Shown here one piece after another: positions 8,370 to 16,873 of a stretch of DNA of 64,000 nucleotides (positions are counted from its first letter, which is position 1; the number at the start of each line of letters is the position of its first letter). Origin of the DNA: Massilia phosphatilytica (GTDB lineage: Bacteria > Pseudomonadota > Gammaproteobacteria > Burkholderiales > Burkholderiaceae_D); contig NZ_PUIP01000003.1 in the NCBI RefSeq assembly GCF_002968015.1, forward strand, positions 186,001 to 250,000, written 5' to 3'. Position numbers and translations under genes: made by a program. Below the pieces are notes generated by a model. It made no database searches, was not told the origin of the DNA, and worked only from the letters and a program-made list of their open reading frames with translations.

Positions 8370-8383
8370 GGAAAACGCTTTCC
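8370..8383 (+). promoter_or_regulatory. probable LacI-family operator
   Basis: GGAAAACGCTTTCC is a near-perfect 14-bp palindrome with the central CG typical of LacI/GalR operators. It lies 26 bp before the LacI-family start and just after a possible -10 (TATATT, 8363-8368). This fits autorepression by the adjacent gene product. Confidence 0.65.
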
Positions 8384-8408
8384 CAAACACTTTACAAAAG
8401 AACATCGC

Positions 8409-9437
8409 ATGTCCGAGAAACGCCCCCTCCCGGCGCCACCCTCCAACGGCAGGGCCATTTCGATCAGCGCGGTCGCCGAGCAGGCGGGCGTCTCGATCGC
8501 CACCGTGTCGCGCGTTATCAATGCGAGCAAGCCGGTCAGCGCCGACACGCGCGAACGCGTCGAGGCGGCGGTCGCGGCGCTCGGCTACCGTGCCAACGCC
8601 CTGGCGCGCAGCCTGACGCGGGGAGAAAGCCGGCTGTTGCTGGTCCTGGTGCCCGATTTCGCCAATCCGTTCTACTCGGAGACCGTCAAGGGCGTGGCAT
8701 CGGTCGTGCGGCGCCACGGCTACAACATCGTGCTGGCCGGCGCGCCCGACGCGCTGGCCCCGGAGTTGGGCGCGCCGGACGCCCTGTACAGCCGCCTGGT
8801 CGACGGCGTCATCAGCCTGGCCAGCTTCCACGACCTGCAGCCCGCGATCCGGGACATGCCCGACCTGCCGTGGGTGGCGTGCTCGGAATTCGTCGAGGAC
8901 AGCGGCGTGCCGCATGCGAGCATCGACCACGGCCAGGCCGCGCTGGACGCCGTGCAATACCTGATCAACCGCGGCCACCGCCGCATCGCCCTGCTGGGCG
9001 CCGACGAGTCCTACGTGTGGGCACGCCAGCGCCACGCGGGCTACGAGGCCGCCCTCAAGCGCGCAGGCATCCCGCTCGACCCGCAGTTGGTGCGCGTCGC
9101 GCGCGGCACCGACTACAGCCTGGGCATGGAGGCCGCCGGCGCCCTGCTGGCGCTGGAATCGCCGCCGACTGCCGTGTTCGCGGTATCCGATACACTCGCC
9201 ATCGGCGCCATCAAGGCCTTTCGCCGCGCGGGCCGCCGGGTGCCGGAAGACATCGCCGTGGTCGGCTTCGACAATATCCCGCTGGCCCAGGTGTTCGAAC
9301 CGGCCCTGACGACGATCGCGCAGCCGATGTTCGAGCTCGGCGCCGCGGCCGCCAGGCTGCTGCTCGAACGCCTGGCCGGCGGCCATCCCCGCTCGTTGAC
9401 GCTCCAGCATGCGCTGGTCGTGCGCGAGTCGGCCTGA
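8409..9437 (+). CDS. LacI family transcriptional regulator
   Basis: 342 residues from the ATG at 8409; an upstream in-frame ATG at 8283 would read through the operator and the 38-bp element, so it is rejected. The helix-turn-helix ISAVAEQAGVSIATVSRVIN is complete, and the hinge YRANALARSLTRGE follows. The rest is a periplasmic-binding-protein-like sugar sensor domain, with ADFANPFYSETVKG-type and FDNIPLAQVFEPALTTI blocks. It is first in a tight series with a LysR gene (11 bp gap), GH3 (17 bp) and an exporter (21 bp). It probably represses its own operon, and perhaps the divergent MFS operon, until a sugar ligand binds. Confidence 0.92.
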   Translation: MSEKRPLPAPPSNGRAISISAVAEQAGVSIATVSRVINASKPVSADTRERVEAAVAALGYRANALARSLTRGESRLLLVLVPDFANPFYSETVKGVASVVRRHGYNIVLAGAPDALAPELGAPDALYSRLVDGVISLASFHDLQPAIRDMPDLPWVACSEFVEDSGVPHASIDHGQAALDAVQYLINRGHRRIALLGADESYVWARQRHAGYEAALKRAGIPLDPQLVRVARGTDYSLGMEAAGALLALESPPTAVFAVSDTLAIGAIKAFRRAGRRVPEDIAVVGFDNIPLAQVFEPALTTIAQPMFELGAAAARLLLERLAGGHPRSLTLQHALVVRESA

Positions 9438-9448
9438 CAGGAGAATGA

Positions 9449-10357
9449 ATGCGTTTCAATAAACTGGACCTGAACCTGCTGGTCGTCCTGAATGCCCTGC
9501 TCACCGAACGCAGCATCAGCCGCGCCGCCGAAAAGATCCACCTGAGCCAGCCGGCTACCAGCAACGCGCTGTCGCGCCTGCGCGATTATTTCGAGGACGA
9601 ACTGCTGGTGAGTTCCGGCCGCCAGCTGCTGCTCACGCCGCGCGCCGAATCCCTGATCGAGCCCGTACGCGAAGTGCTGATGCGGATCGACTCGACCATC
9701 GCCGCCCAGCCGGAATTCAATCCGGCCACCGAAAGCCGCGACTTCACGCTGCTGGCGTCGGATTTCACGATGACGGTGCTGATTCCGCCGCTGCTCGAAA
9801 CGCTGTTCAAGGAAGCGCCGGGCTTCCGCATCCACATCCGTACGCAGAACGACCGGCCGGACGAGGTGCTGGAACAGGGCAAGGCCGACTTCCTCATCAT
9901 TCCGTCGCAATTCCTGTCGAAGAACCACCCGTCGGTCGCGCTGTTCGAGGAAGACTACGTGTGCGTCACCTGGGAAGGCAACACCCGCGTGCGCGAGCGC
10001 CTCCTGCTCGACGATTTCCTGAGCAGCGGCCACGTGACCGCGAATTTCTCGGGCGAGCGCCAGAGCACGACGTTCGACAGCTGGTTCATGGACAGCTTCG
10101 AGCTGACCCGCCGCGTGGAAGTGACGGCGCCGTCGATGGCCGCCCTGCCCGCCATGGTGATCGGCACCGACCGCATCGCCACGGTGCACCGCCGCATCGC
10201 CGAACGTGCGAAGACCTACCTGCCCGTGCGGCTGTGGGAACCGCCGCTGAAGATCCCGCGGCTGGTGCAGACGCTGCAGTGGCACAAATACAAGAACAAC
10301 GATGCCGCCACCCTCTGGCTGCGCCAGCGCCTGATCGACGTCGCCGCGCGCATCTAG
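9449..10357 (+). CDS. LysR family regulator, NodD-like
   Basis: 302 residues. The start MRFNKLDLNLLVVLNALLTERSISRAAEKI is the NodD-type winged helix-turn-helix, and HLSQPATSNALSRLRDYFEDELL continues the recognition helix. The effector domain carries ADFLIIPSQFLSKNHPSVALFEEDYVCV, which resembles NodD more than CysB/BenM types. NodD proteins answer to flavonoids and bind ATC-N9-GAT dyads. Elements with that dyad lie upstream of four operons here, including the divergent MFS operon. It is second in the lacI operon. A flavonoid or similar plant aglycone as inducer would fit a glycoside-cleaving locus, but that is inference. A paralogue lies at 22680-23693. Confidence 0.92.
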   Translation: MRFNKLDLNLLVVLNALLTERSISRAAEKIHLSQPATSNALSRLRDYFEDELLVSSGRQLLLTPRAESLIEPVREVLMRIDSTIAAQPEFNPATESRDFTLLASDFTMTVLIPPLLETLFKEAPGFRIHIRTQNDRPDEVLEQGKADFLIIPSQFLSKNHPSVALFEEDYVCVTWEGNTRVRERLLLDDFLSSGHVTANFSGERQSTTFDSWFMDSFELTRRVEVTAPSMAALPAMVIGTDRIATVHRRIAERAKTYLPVRLWEPPLKIPRLVQTLQWHKYKNNDAATLWLRQRLIDVAARI

Positions 10358-10374
10358 ACATCCAGGAGACCACC

Positions 10375-12336
10375 ATGCAGCACCCATTCTTGCCGCGCCT
10401 TGCGGCAGGCACCGTCACGGCCATCGTGGCCGCGACCGCGGCCGCCCAGCCCCCGCTGACCACCCGTACCGTCCCGCTCATCAGCGTGGACGGCCTGCAG
10501 TTCCGCGACCTGAACCGCAACGGCAGGCTCGACACGTACGAGGACTGGCGGCTGCCCGCGCGCGTCCGCGTCGCCGCGCTCGTGGCCGCGATGACGCTGG
10601 AGGAAAAAGCCGGCGTCATGATGCACGGGAACCTGCCGGTCAGCGCCGATGGCGGCCGGACCGACCTCGCCGCGGCGCGCCCGCTGGTGCTGGAGCGCCA
10701 CGTCAATACCTTCGTCAGCCGCCAGCATGGCGACGCCGGCACGCTCGCGGCCGACCACAACCGCCTGCAGGCGCTCGCGGAAGAAGCGCGCCTCGCCATC
10801 CCGGTCTCGCTCAGCACGGACCCGCGCAACCATTTCCAGTACACGGTCGGGCAAAGCGTCGCCGCCGCCGGGTTTTCCCAGTGGCCGGAACCGCTCGGCC
10901 TGGCCGCGATCGACGATCCGGCGCTGACCCGCCGGTTCGCCGACGTCGTGCGGCAGGAATACCTGGCCACCGGCTTCACCGTGGCGCTGTCGCCGCAAGC
11001 GGACCTGGCGACCGAGCCGCGCTGGCCGCGCGTGTTCTCGACCTTCGGCGAGGATGCGGCCATCGCAAGGCGGCACGTGGAGGCCAGTGTCGCGGGCCTG
11101 CAGGACGGCGCCACGGGCCTGCATCCGGGCAGCGTGGTGGCCGTCGTCAAGCACTGGGCCGGCTACGGCGCGGCGAAGGACGGGTGGGACAGCCACAACC
11201 CGTACGGCAAGTTCATGACCTTCCCCGGCGCGAACTTCGCGTACCACCTGCTGCCGTTCGACGGCGCGTTCGCGGCGCACGTGGCGAGCGTGATGCCGAC
11301 GTATTCCATGCCGGACGGCCGGGTCGACGCCGGCGGCGCCACGCTCGACCCGGTCGGCGGCGGCTACAGCCGTGCGCTGCTGACCGACCTGCTGCGCGGG
11401 AAGAAGAGATTCACGGGCGTGGTGCTCAGCGACTGGGCCATCACCGTCGATTGCGCCGGGCCGTGCGCGGATGGCGCACCCGACGGCGTCACGCCGCTCG
11501 CCTTTTTTCCGCAATTCGGCACGCCGTGGGGTGTCGAGCACCTGGGCAAGCGGGCGCGCTTCGTGAAAGCCGTCACCGCGGGCGTGGACCAGTTCGGCGG
11601 CACCGAGGAGGCGTCGTACCTCGTCGACGCCGTGCGCGCGGGCGAACTGTCCGCCGCCCGGATCGATGCCTCGGTCGCGCGCATCCTGCTGCAGAAATTT
11701 CAGCAGGGCCTGTTCGAACATCCGTTCGTGGACGAGGCGCGCGCCGGCACGATCGTCGGCAACGCCACGTTCCGCGCCCAGGGCCTGGACGCGCAGCGCC
11801 GCTCGCTGGTCCTGCTGCAGAACAAGGGGAACCTGCTGCCGCTGGCGGCCAGCGGGCGCAAGGTCTGGCTGCATGGCGTCGACCCCGTCGTCGCGGCGCG
11901 CTACGGGTTTACGCCCGTGGCGGCGCCGGAACAGGCCGACCTCGCCATCGTGCGCGCTGCCACGCCTTCCGAGATGCTGCACCCGCGTTACATCTTCGGG
12001 CTGCTGCAGCACGAGGGCACGCTGGCCTTCGCCGACGGCAATCCCGACTACGAGGCCATCAAGCGCGCGGCGGCCCACGTCCCGACCGTCGTCACCGTCA
12101 ATCTGGAGCGCGCCGCCATCCTCACCAATGTCGTCGACAAGGCCGGCGCCGTGCTGGCCAATTTCGGCATCAGCGACGAGGCGCTGCTCGACGTCCTGAC
12201 CGGCAAGGCAAGCCCGCAGGGCCGCCTGCCGATCGAACTTCCCTCCTCCCTGGCTGCCGTAGCCCGCCAGCGTCCCGACGTACCGCACGACAGCGATGCA
12301 CCGCTGTTCCCGTTCGGATTCGGGCTGTCCTATTGA
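10375..12336 (+). CDS. exported GH3 beta-glucosidase-type glycoside hydrolase
   Basis: 653 residues from the ATG at 10375, preceded by CCAGGAGACC; the frame is open further upstream inside the LysR gene. A signal peptide ends near TAAAQP (about 24). DLNRNGRLDTYEDW (45-58) looks like a calcium-binding loop of the EF-hand/dockerin kind. The GH3 N-domain has KHWAGYGAAKDG and the nucleophile motif LSDWAIT, with D353 as the expected nucleophile. The second domain (from about 470) has AAATPSEM-type loops and ends FPFGFGLSY, the usual GH3 C-terminus without a fibronectin-like domain. It probably works in the periplasm on beta-glucosides or xylosides. It is the third gene of the lacI operon. Confidence 0.9.
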   Translation: MQHPFLPRLAAGTVTAIVAATAAAQPPLTTRTVPLISVDGLQFRDLNRNGRLDTYEDWRLPARVRVAALVAAMTLEEKAGVMMHGNLPVSADGGRTDLAAARPLVLERHVNTFVSRQHGDAGTLAADHNRLQALAEEARLAIPVSLSTDPRNHFQYTVGQSVAAAGFSQWPEPLGLAAIDDPALTRRFADVVRQEYLATGFTVALSPQADLATEPRWPRVFSTFGEDAAIARRHVEASVAGLQDGATGLHPGSVVAVVKHWAGYGAAKDGWDSHNPYGKFMTFPGANFAYHLLPFDGAFAAHVASVMPTYSMPDGRVDAGGATLDPVGGGYSRALLTDLLRGKKRFTGVVLSDWAITVDCAGPCADGAPDGVTPLAFFPQFGTPWGVEHLGKRARFVKAVTAGVDQFGGTEEASYLVDAVRAGELSAARIDASVARILLQKFQQGLFEHPFVDEARAGTIVGNATFRAQGLDAQRRSLVLLQNKGNLLPLAASGRKVWLHGVDPVVAARYGFTPVAAPEQADLAIVRAATPSEMLHPRYIFGLLQHEGTLAFADGNPDYEAIKRAAAHVPTVVTVNLERAAILTNVVDKAGAVLANFGISDEALLDVLTGKASPQGRLPIELPSSLAAVARQRPDVPHDSDAPLFPFGFGLSY

Positions 12337-12357
12337 TCACCTTTTCTTTCACCATCG

Positions 12358-13827
12358 ATGAACGTATCTCCTTCCGCCGCCTCCCACGAATCCGCGTTCG
12401 CTGCCGCCGCCGGCTTCACCCCGCGCCGCCGCACCGCCGCCCTGATCGCCGTCGCCTGCGCCTTCGTGATGGACCTGCTCGACACCACCATCGTCAACGT
12501 CGCCGTCCCGTCGATCGGCCACAGTCTCTCCGCCAGCACCGCGGCGCTGGAGTGGGTCATCGCGGGCTATTCCGTCGCCTTCGCCGTGCTGCTGATCCTC
12601 GGCGGCCGCATGGGCGACAGCCACGGCTACCGCCGCATGTTCCTGCTCGGTGTCGCCCTGTTCACGCTGACGTCGATGCTGTGCGGTCTGGCGCCCCGCG
12701 TCGGCGTGCTCGAAGCGGGCCGGCTGCTGCAGGGAGCCAGCGCGGCACTCATGGTGCCGCAGGTGATGGCGCTCGTGCAGGTGATGTATCCGCCCGAGCT
12801 GCGCTACCGCGTGTATGCCGTGTTCGGCTTCCTGGGCGGGATCTCGGCCGCGCTCGGGCCGATCGTCGGCGGACTGCTGATCGACGCGGACTGGTTCGGC
12901 CTGGGCTGGCGCCTCGCGTTCCTGATCAACCTGCCCGTGGGCGCGGCGAGCCTGGCGGCGGGCCTCCTGCTGCTGCCGAAAGGACGCGGCATCCACCCGG
13001 TCGCGCTGGACGTGAAAGGCGCCCTGCTGTCCGTGGTGCTGCTGTTCGCGATCCTGCTGCCTCTGATCGAAGGTCCGGCCCGCGGCTGGCCCCTGTGGGC
13101 GGCCGCCACGCTCGTCGCCGCGCTGCCGCTCGCCTGGCTCACGTGGCGCTACCTGGGCTGGCGCGAACGCCGGCACGGCCACGCGCTCATCCCGCCCGCC
13201 CTCCTCAAGCGCCGCCGGGTCGCGCTCGGCCTGCTGTGCGGGCTGTGCCTGCAGCCTGTCGTGCCGGGCTATCTGCTGGTGATGACCTTCGTGCTGCAAG
13301 GCGGCCGCGGCTTCTCGGCGTCACAGATGGCCTATGCGTGCGCGCCGATCGCGTTCGGGGCCATGCTCGGTATCAGCCTGCTCGGCCCCGTCCTGCATCG
13401 CCGCCTCGGGGTCCACGCGCTGTTGCCCGGCGCCGCCGCGCAATTGGCCAGCGTGCTCGTGATCGGATGGGCGATCGGCCAGCCGGCGCTGCCGCTGTGG
13501 GCGCTGGTGTCGGGCCAGCTCGCGATGGGCGTCGGCCTGGGCCTCGTCGGACCGCCGCTGTCGAACGCGACGCTCGCCGACGTGCCGCTGGCGGAAGCCG
13601 GCGCGGCATCCGGCCTGCTGAGTGCCGTCCAGCAGCTGGCGGGCGCGCTCGGCGTGGCGCTGGCGGGGCTGCTGTTCTTCCATGGCGGGCCCGCCGTCGA
13701 CCTCGGCCGCGCCTACGACTACGTGGCCGCCTATCGCGCCGTGCTGCCGCTGTTCGCCGGCCTGCTGGCCGGCGGTGCGATCGTGTGCGTCAATCTGGCG
13801 CGCAGCCGGGCGGAGCGCCCGGTCTGA
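12358..13827 (+). CDS. MFS transporter of the DHA2 (EmrB/QacA) type
   Basis: 489 residues with about 14 membrane segments. Motif C-like FVMDLLDTTIVNVAVPSIG in helix 1 and GRMGDSHGYRRMFLLG between helices 2 and 3 define the drug:H+ antiporter-2 family. It starts 21 bp after the GH3 gene and appears to be the last gene of the lacI operon; its end lies 12 bp from the convergent GH43 gene. It may export a toxic aglycone released by the GH3 enzyme, or act as an unrelated multidrug exporter. It differs in family from the two sugar-type MFS proteins in the window. Confidence 0.9.
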   Translation: MNVSPSAASHESAFAAAAGFTPRRRTAALIAVACAFVMDLLDTTIVNVAVPSIGHSLSASTAALEWVIAGYSVAFAVLLILGGRMGDSHGYRRMFLLGVALFTLTSMLCGLAPRVGVLEAGRLLQGASAALMVPQVMALVQVMYPPELRYRVYAVFGFLGGISAALGPIVGGLLIDADWFGLGWRLAFLINLPVGAASLAAGLLLLPKGRGIHPVALDVKGALLSVVLLFAILLPLIEGPARGWPLWAAATLVAALPLAWLTWRYLGWRERRHGHALIPPALLKRRRVALGLLCGLCLQPVVPGYLLVMTFVLQGGRGFSASQMAYACAPIAFGAMLGISLLGPVLHRRLGVHALLPGAAAQLASVLVIGWAIGQPALPLWALVSGQLAMGVGLGLVGPPLSNATLADVPLAEAGAASGLLSAVQQLAGALGVALAGLLFFHGGPAVDLGRAYDYVAAYRAVLPLFAGLLAGGAIVCVNLARSRAERPV

Positions 13828-13839
13828 TTCAGGGAAACG

Positions 13840-15459
13840 TCAAGGCGCCGGACGGTATGCGAACCCGTCGAAATCGGCGGGCGCCATGTCCGCCTTGCCG
13901 TTCGCGCTGGCGTACAGGCCGATGTAGACGCCGGTGAAGCCGCCCGCCGTGACGGAGCTCAGGTAGCGGGTGTCGGCTTCGCCGAGGGTGGTCCACGTGC
14001 CGCTGCCCTGGCGGACGGCGAACGTGTACCGGTCCTTGTCGCCGCCGACGCGCAAGCTGACGGGCGCATTTGCCAGCGGCACCGTGCGCAGTACCGTGCC
14101 GATCAGCCCGAGCCGGACACGCAGCACGGCGACCCGCTGCCCGCCCTGGCGCGTCACAGCCAGCACATAGTGGTGCTTGTCGTCCTTGAACAGCGCGAGA
14201 CCGGCCTCCTCGCCGTCGGCGCCCGGCGCGAAGTCGAGCGTGGTGGCGGCTTCGAAATCGAAATGCTGCTGGCGGCGCCCGACGAACGTCACGCCGTCGA
14301 CGTCGGCCAGCGTGGCCGCGGTGCCGTACAGACGCAGGTGGCCGGGCCGTTCCCTCAGCGAATAGCGGTCGGTACGCGGGTTGTGCAGGTAGTTCCATTC
14401 GAAGCCGAGGCGCTTGCCGGAGAAGTCGTCGGCAGGCGCCGCCTTCTGTTTCACGACGGGTCCCGGCAACGCCGGCGCTTCCATCCGCTCGCTCACCGTG
14501 CCGTTGCGGTTGACGACGGGCCAGGCGTCCTTGTCCCAGCGCACCGGTGCCAGGAAGGTCTCGCGGCCGAGGATCTGGTGGTCGTCGTGCTGGCGGAACG
14601 CGTGCGCCAGCATGAACCACGCGCCGTCCTGCGTCTGCACCAGGTCGCCGTGGCCGAGCCCCTGGATGGCGCTCGTCTCGGCATTCATGTCGGCGTGGGT
14701 CATGATCGGATTGGCCGGGTCGCCGCTGTACGGGCCGTCGATGCGGCGGCTGCGCGCGATCGTCTCCTTGTGGCCGAACTGGGTGCCGCCTTCCGCGATC
14801 ATCAGGTAGTACCAGCCGTCCTTCTTGTACAGGTGCGGTCCCTCGGGATAGCGCCCGCCGGTCCCGGCCCAGACGTTCCTGGGCGCCGTCTGCAGCTTGC
14901 CGGTGCGGATGTCGATCTGCGCCAGGTGGATGCCCTCGTGGATGTTCGGTCCCCAGTTCACGGTCGACGTCACATACGCCTTGCCGTCGTCGTCGAAGAA
15001 CAGGCTGGGGTCGATGCCCGGCATGTCGATCCAGATCGGATCGGACCAGGGCCCGCGCGGGTCGGTGGCGGTCACGTAGAAGTTGCCCTTGTCCGTGATG
15101 TTCGTGGTGATCATGTAGTACACGCCGTCGTGGCAGCGCAAGGTCGGCGCGAAGATGCCGAGCGTGACGCCGGCCTTTTGCAGCGGGACCTGTTCGGGAC
15201 GCGTCAGCACGTGGCCGATCTGTTCCCAGTTCACGAGGTTCGTGCTGTGGAAGATCGGTACGCCCGGGAAGTAGCCGAAACTGCTGTGGACCATGTAGTA
15301 GTCCTTGCCGGCCCGGCACACGCTAGGGTCGGAATAGAAGCCCGGCAGCACCGGGTTCTGGTAGGTGACCTGCGCGCCGGCCGTCGTGGCAGCGCACAGG
15401 GACGCGGCGAGGGCGAGCCTCGCGAACTTGCCGACGGTCTGTGTGAATGTTCTCATCAT
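13840..15459 (-). CDS. exported GH43 family glycoside hydrolase (beta-xylosidase/arabinofuranosidase type)
   Basis: 539 residues. The signal peptide ends near TTAGAQ (about 30). The five-bladed propeller contains the three acidic residues of GH43: Asp in YQNPVLPGFYSDPSV (base), Asp in MPGIDPSLFFDDDG (pKa modulator) and Glu in RYPEGPHLYKK (acid). The C-terminal 200 residues are a beta-sandwich of the kind found in GH43 beta-xylosidases, with GFEWNYLHNP and GVYIGLYASANGKA. The start may be at 15459 or 15456 (ATGATG). It lies just after an intrinsic terminator that follows GH1, so it may depend on readthrough or on its own weak promoter. It could act on xylosides or arabinosides released from plant wall or glycoside conjugates. 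Confidence 0.9.
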   Translation of the reverse strand: MMRTFTQTVGKFARLALAASLCAATTAGAQVTYQNPVLPGFYSDPSVCRAGKDYYMVHSSFGYFPGVPIFHSTNLVNWEQIGHVLTRPEQVPLQKAGVTLGIFAPTLRCHDGVYYMITTNITDKGNFYVTATDPRGPWSDPIWIDMPGIDPSLFFDDDGKAYVTSTVNWGPNIHEGIHLAQIDIRTGKLQTAPRNVWAGTGGRYPEGPHLYKKDGWYYLMIAEGGTQFGHKETIARSRRIDGPYSGDPANPIMTHADMNAETSAIQGLGHGDLVQTQDGAWFMLAHAFRQHDDHQILGRETFLAPVRWDKDAWPVVNRNGTVSERMEAPALPGPVVKQKAAPADDFSGKRLGFEWNYLHNPRTDRYSLRERPGHLRLYGTAATLADVDGVTFVGRRQQHFDFEAATTLDFAPGADGEEAGLALFKDDKHHYVLAVTRQGGQRVAVLRVRLGLIGTVLRTVPLANAPVSLRVGGDKDRYTFAVRQGSGTWTTLGEADTRYLSSVTAGGFTGVYIGLYASANGKADMAPADFDGFAYRPAP

Positions 15460-15478
15460 CGTGGTTTAACATGGAGGT

Positions 15479-15508
15479 AAAAAAAACGCCGGCATCCAGG
15501 GCCGGCGC
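15479..15508 (-). terminator. intrinsic terminator between GH1 and GH43
   Basis: In the minus-strand sense a perfect CGCCGGC / GCCGGCG stem (15501-15507 with 15487-15493, 7-nt loop) is followed at once by eight T residues (15479-15486). It lies 22 bp past the GH1 stop, so most TonB-receptor/GH1 transcripts should end before the GH43 gene. Confidence 0.85.
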
Positions 15509-15530
15509 TACGCGAACAAGGATACCGCGG

Positions 15531-16850
15531 TTAAAGTGCATTACGTTTCGCGATCGCCCCCAGCACCGCGGCGCTGGGCTTGGGCGTCCGCTTGAAGGTC
15601 GTGCGGTCCAGTGTACACAGGCCGAAGCGCGGCCCGTAGCCGAACACCCACTCGTAATTGTCGATCAGCGACCAGTGCATGTAGCCGAGCACCGGCACGC
15701 CGTCGTCGATCGCGCGCTTGAGTTCCGCGAGCGCCGCCGGGATCAGGCGTTGGCGCTTGCGGTCGTCGGCCGAGTTCACGCCGTGCTCCGTGACCATCAC
15801 GGGCACGCGGCTGACGTCGTGCGCGTACCGGACCACGTCGGCGAGGGACGGCGGATAGATCTCCGCGCCCGCATCGTTCGTCTCCGCGCTCTTCGGCGCC
15901 GGCACGCGGCCCTTGTCGTCCCAGATCGTGCGTTCGTAGTTCTGCACGCCGATGAAGTCGTCGCCGCGCGCCGCTTCGAGCCAGGCGCGGTACAGCTTGT
16001 CGCGCATCGCGTCGCGCAGGCTGTGCGCGCCGGCGCTCTGGTCGTCGATGATGGCCAGGCTGACGCCGACCGGCAGGTCCGGCCGCACCGCCTTGATCGC
16101 ATCGCGCCCCGCCTTGTGGCCGGCCAGCAGGTGCCTCTGCACGACCTGCGGGTCGGCGACGTACAGCGGATTACCGGGCAGGAAGCGCGCCACGCCATGC
16201 GCGCGCGCGGCCGCCTCCTGCATCGTCCGGTCGTCACCGAGCAGGCGCTTGCCGATGTCGCCCGGCAGCACGAGGTCGAGCACGCCCGTCAGGTTCGGTT
16301 CGTTGAGCGTGGTCGCGTAGCCGATGCCGGCGGCGAGGTGGCGGGCGGCGCGTTCGCAGTAGCGCGCGAACAGCGTAGGGGCCTCCGGGTTCGACCACCC
16401 GCCTTGTGCCGCGAACCACACCGGCGTCGTGAAGTGATTGAACGTCACCACCGGCACGAGGCCGCGGGCCCGGCACCCTTCGATCATCGCCTTGTAATGG
16501 TCCAGCATGGCGACCGAGAACTCGCCCTTGGCCGGTTCGATGCGTCCCCACTCCAGGCTGAAGCGGTAGCTGTTCAGCCCCAGGCTCTTCACCAGGTCGA
16601 GGTCGACGGGCCACAGCGCGAAGCTGTTGGCGGCATCGCCGGACGGTTCCATGTAGACAGTCGGACGGGCGTGCTCCATCGCCCACACGTCGCTGCCCAC
16701 GTTGTTGCCCTCGACCTGGTAGGCGGCGGTGGCGGCGCCCCACAGGAAGCCTTCGGGGAACCGCGGGCTGACGGCGGCCGCGGCGCGTCCCGTCGCCGCT
16801 GCGGCGGCCGCTGCCGCCGCAGCGGCCAGGAAGGTACGTCGATTCAGCAT
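15531..16850 (-). CDS. Tat-exported GH1 beta-glucosidase-type enzyme
   Basis: 439 residues from the ATG at 16850, preceded by GGGAGAG; an earlier in-frame ATG at 16874 lacks a site. The protein begins MLNRRTFLAAAA, a twin-arginine signal with an unusually long Ala run. The GH1 barrel has FLWGAATAAYQVEG, the acid/base motif TLNEPN and the nucleophile motif MVTEHGVNS in place of the usual TENG. Tat export indicates folding before transport to the periplasm. It follows the TonB receptor by 23 bp, so a glycoside imported through the outer membrane would meet this enzyme. The substrate is probably a beta-glucoside or beta-galactoside. Confidence 0.92.
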   Translation of the reverse strand: MLNRRTFLAAAAAAAAAAATGRAAAAVSPRFPEGFLWGAATAAYQVEGNNVGSDVWAMEHARPTVYMEPSGDAANSFALWPVDLDLVKSLGLNSYRFSLEWGRIEPAKGEFSVAMLDHYKAMIEGCRARGLVPVVTFNHFTTPVWFAAQGGWSNPEAPTLFARYCERAARHLAAGIGYATTLNEPNLTGVLDLVLPGDIGKRLLGDDRTMQEAAARAHGVARFLPGNPLYVADPQVVQRHLLAGHKAGRDAIKAVRPDLPVGVSLAIIDDQSAGAHSLRDAMRDKLYRAWLEAARGDDFIGVQNYERTIWDDKGRVPAPKSAETNDAGAEIYPPSLADVVRYAHDVSRVPVMVTEHGVNSADDRKRQRLIPAALAELKRAIDDGVPVLGYMHWSLIDNYEWVFGYGPRFGLCTLDRTTFKRTPKPSAAVLGAIAKRNAL

Positions 16851-16873
16851 GAACTCTCCCGGTTCCGGATGCA

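Noticed and set aside
10881..13937. A 1018-codon open frame on the plus strand across GH3 and the DHA2 exporter
   Set aside because: It runs through two well-supported genes in another frame; the translation is low-complexity and Arg-rich.
16801..16850. GCN codon run that looks like a trinucleotide repeat
   Set aside because: It encodes the poly-Ala core of a Tat signal peptide in mixed GCG/GCC/GCA codons, so it is a coding feature rather than a separate repeat element.
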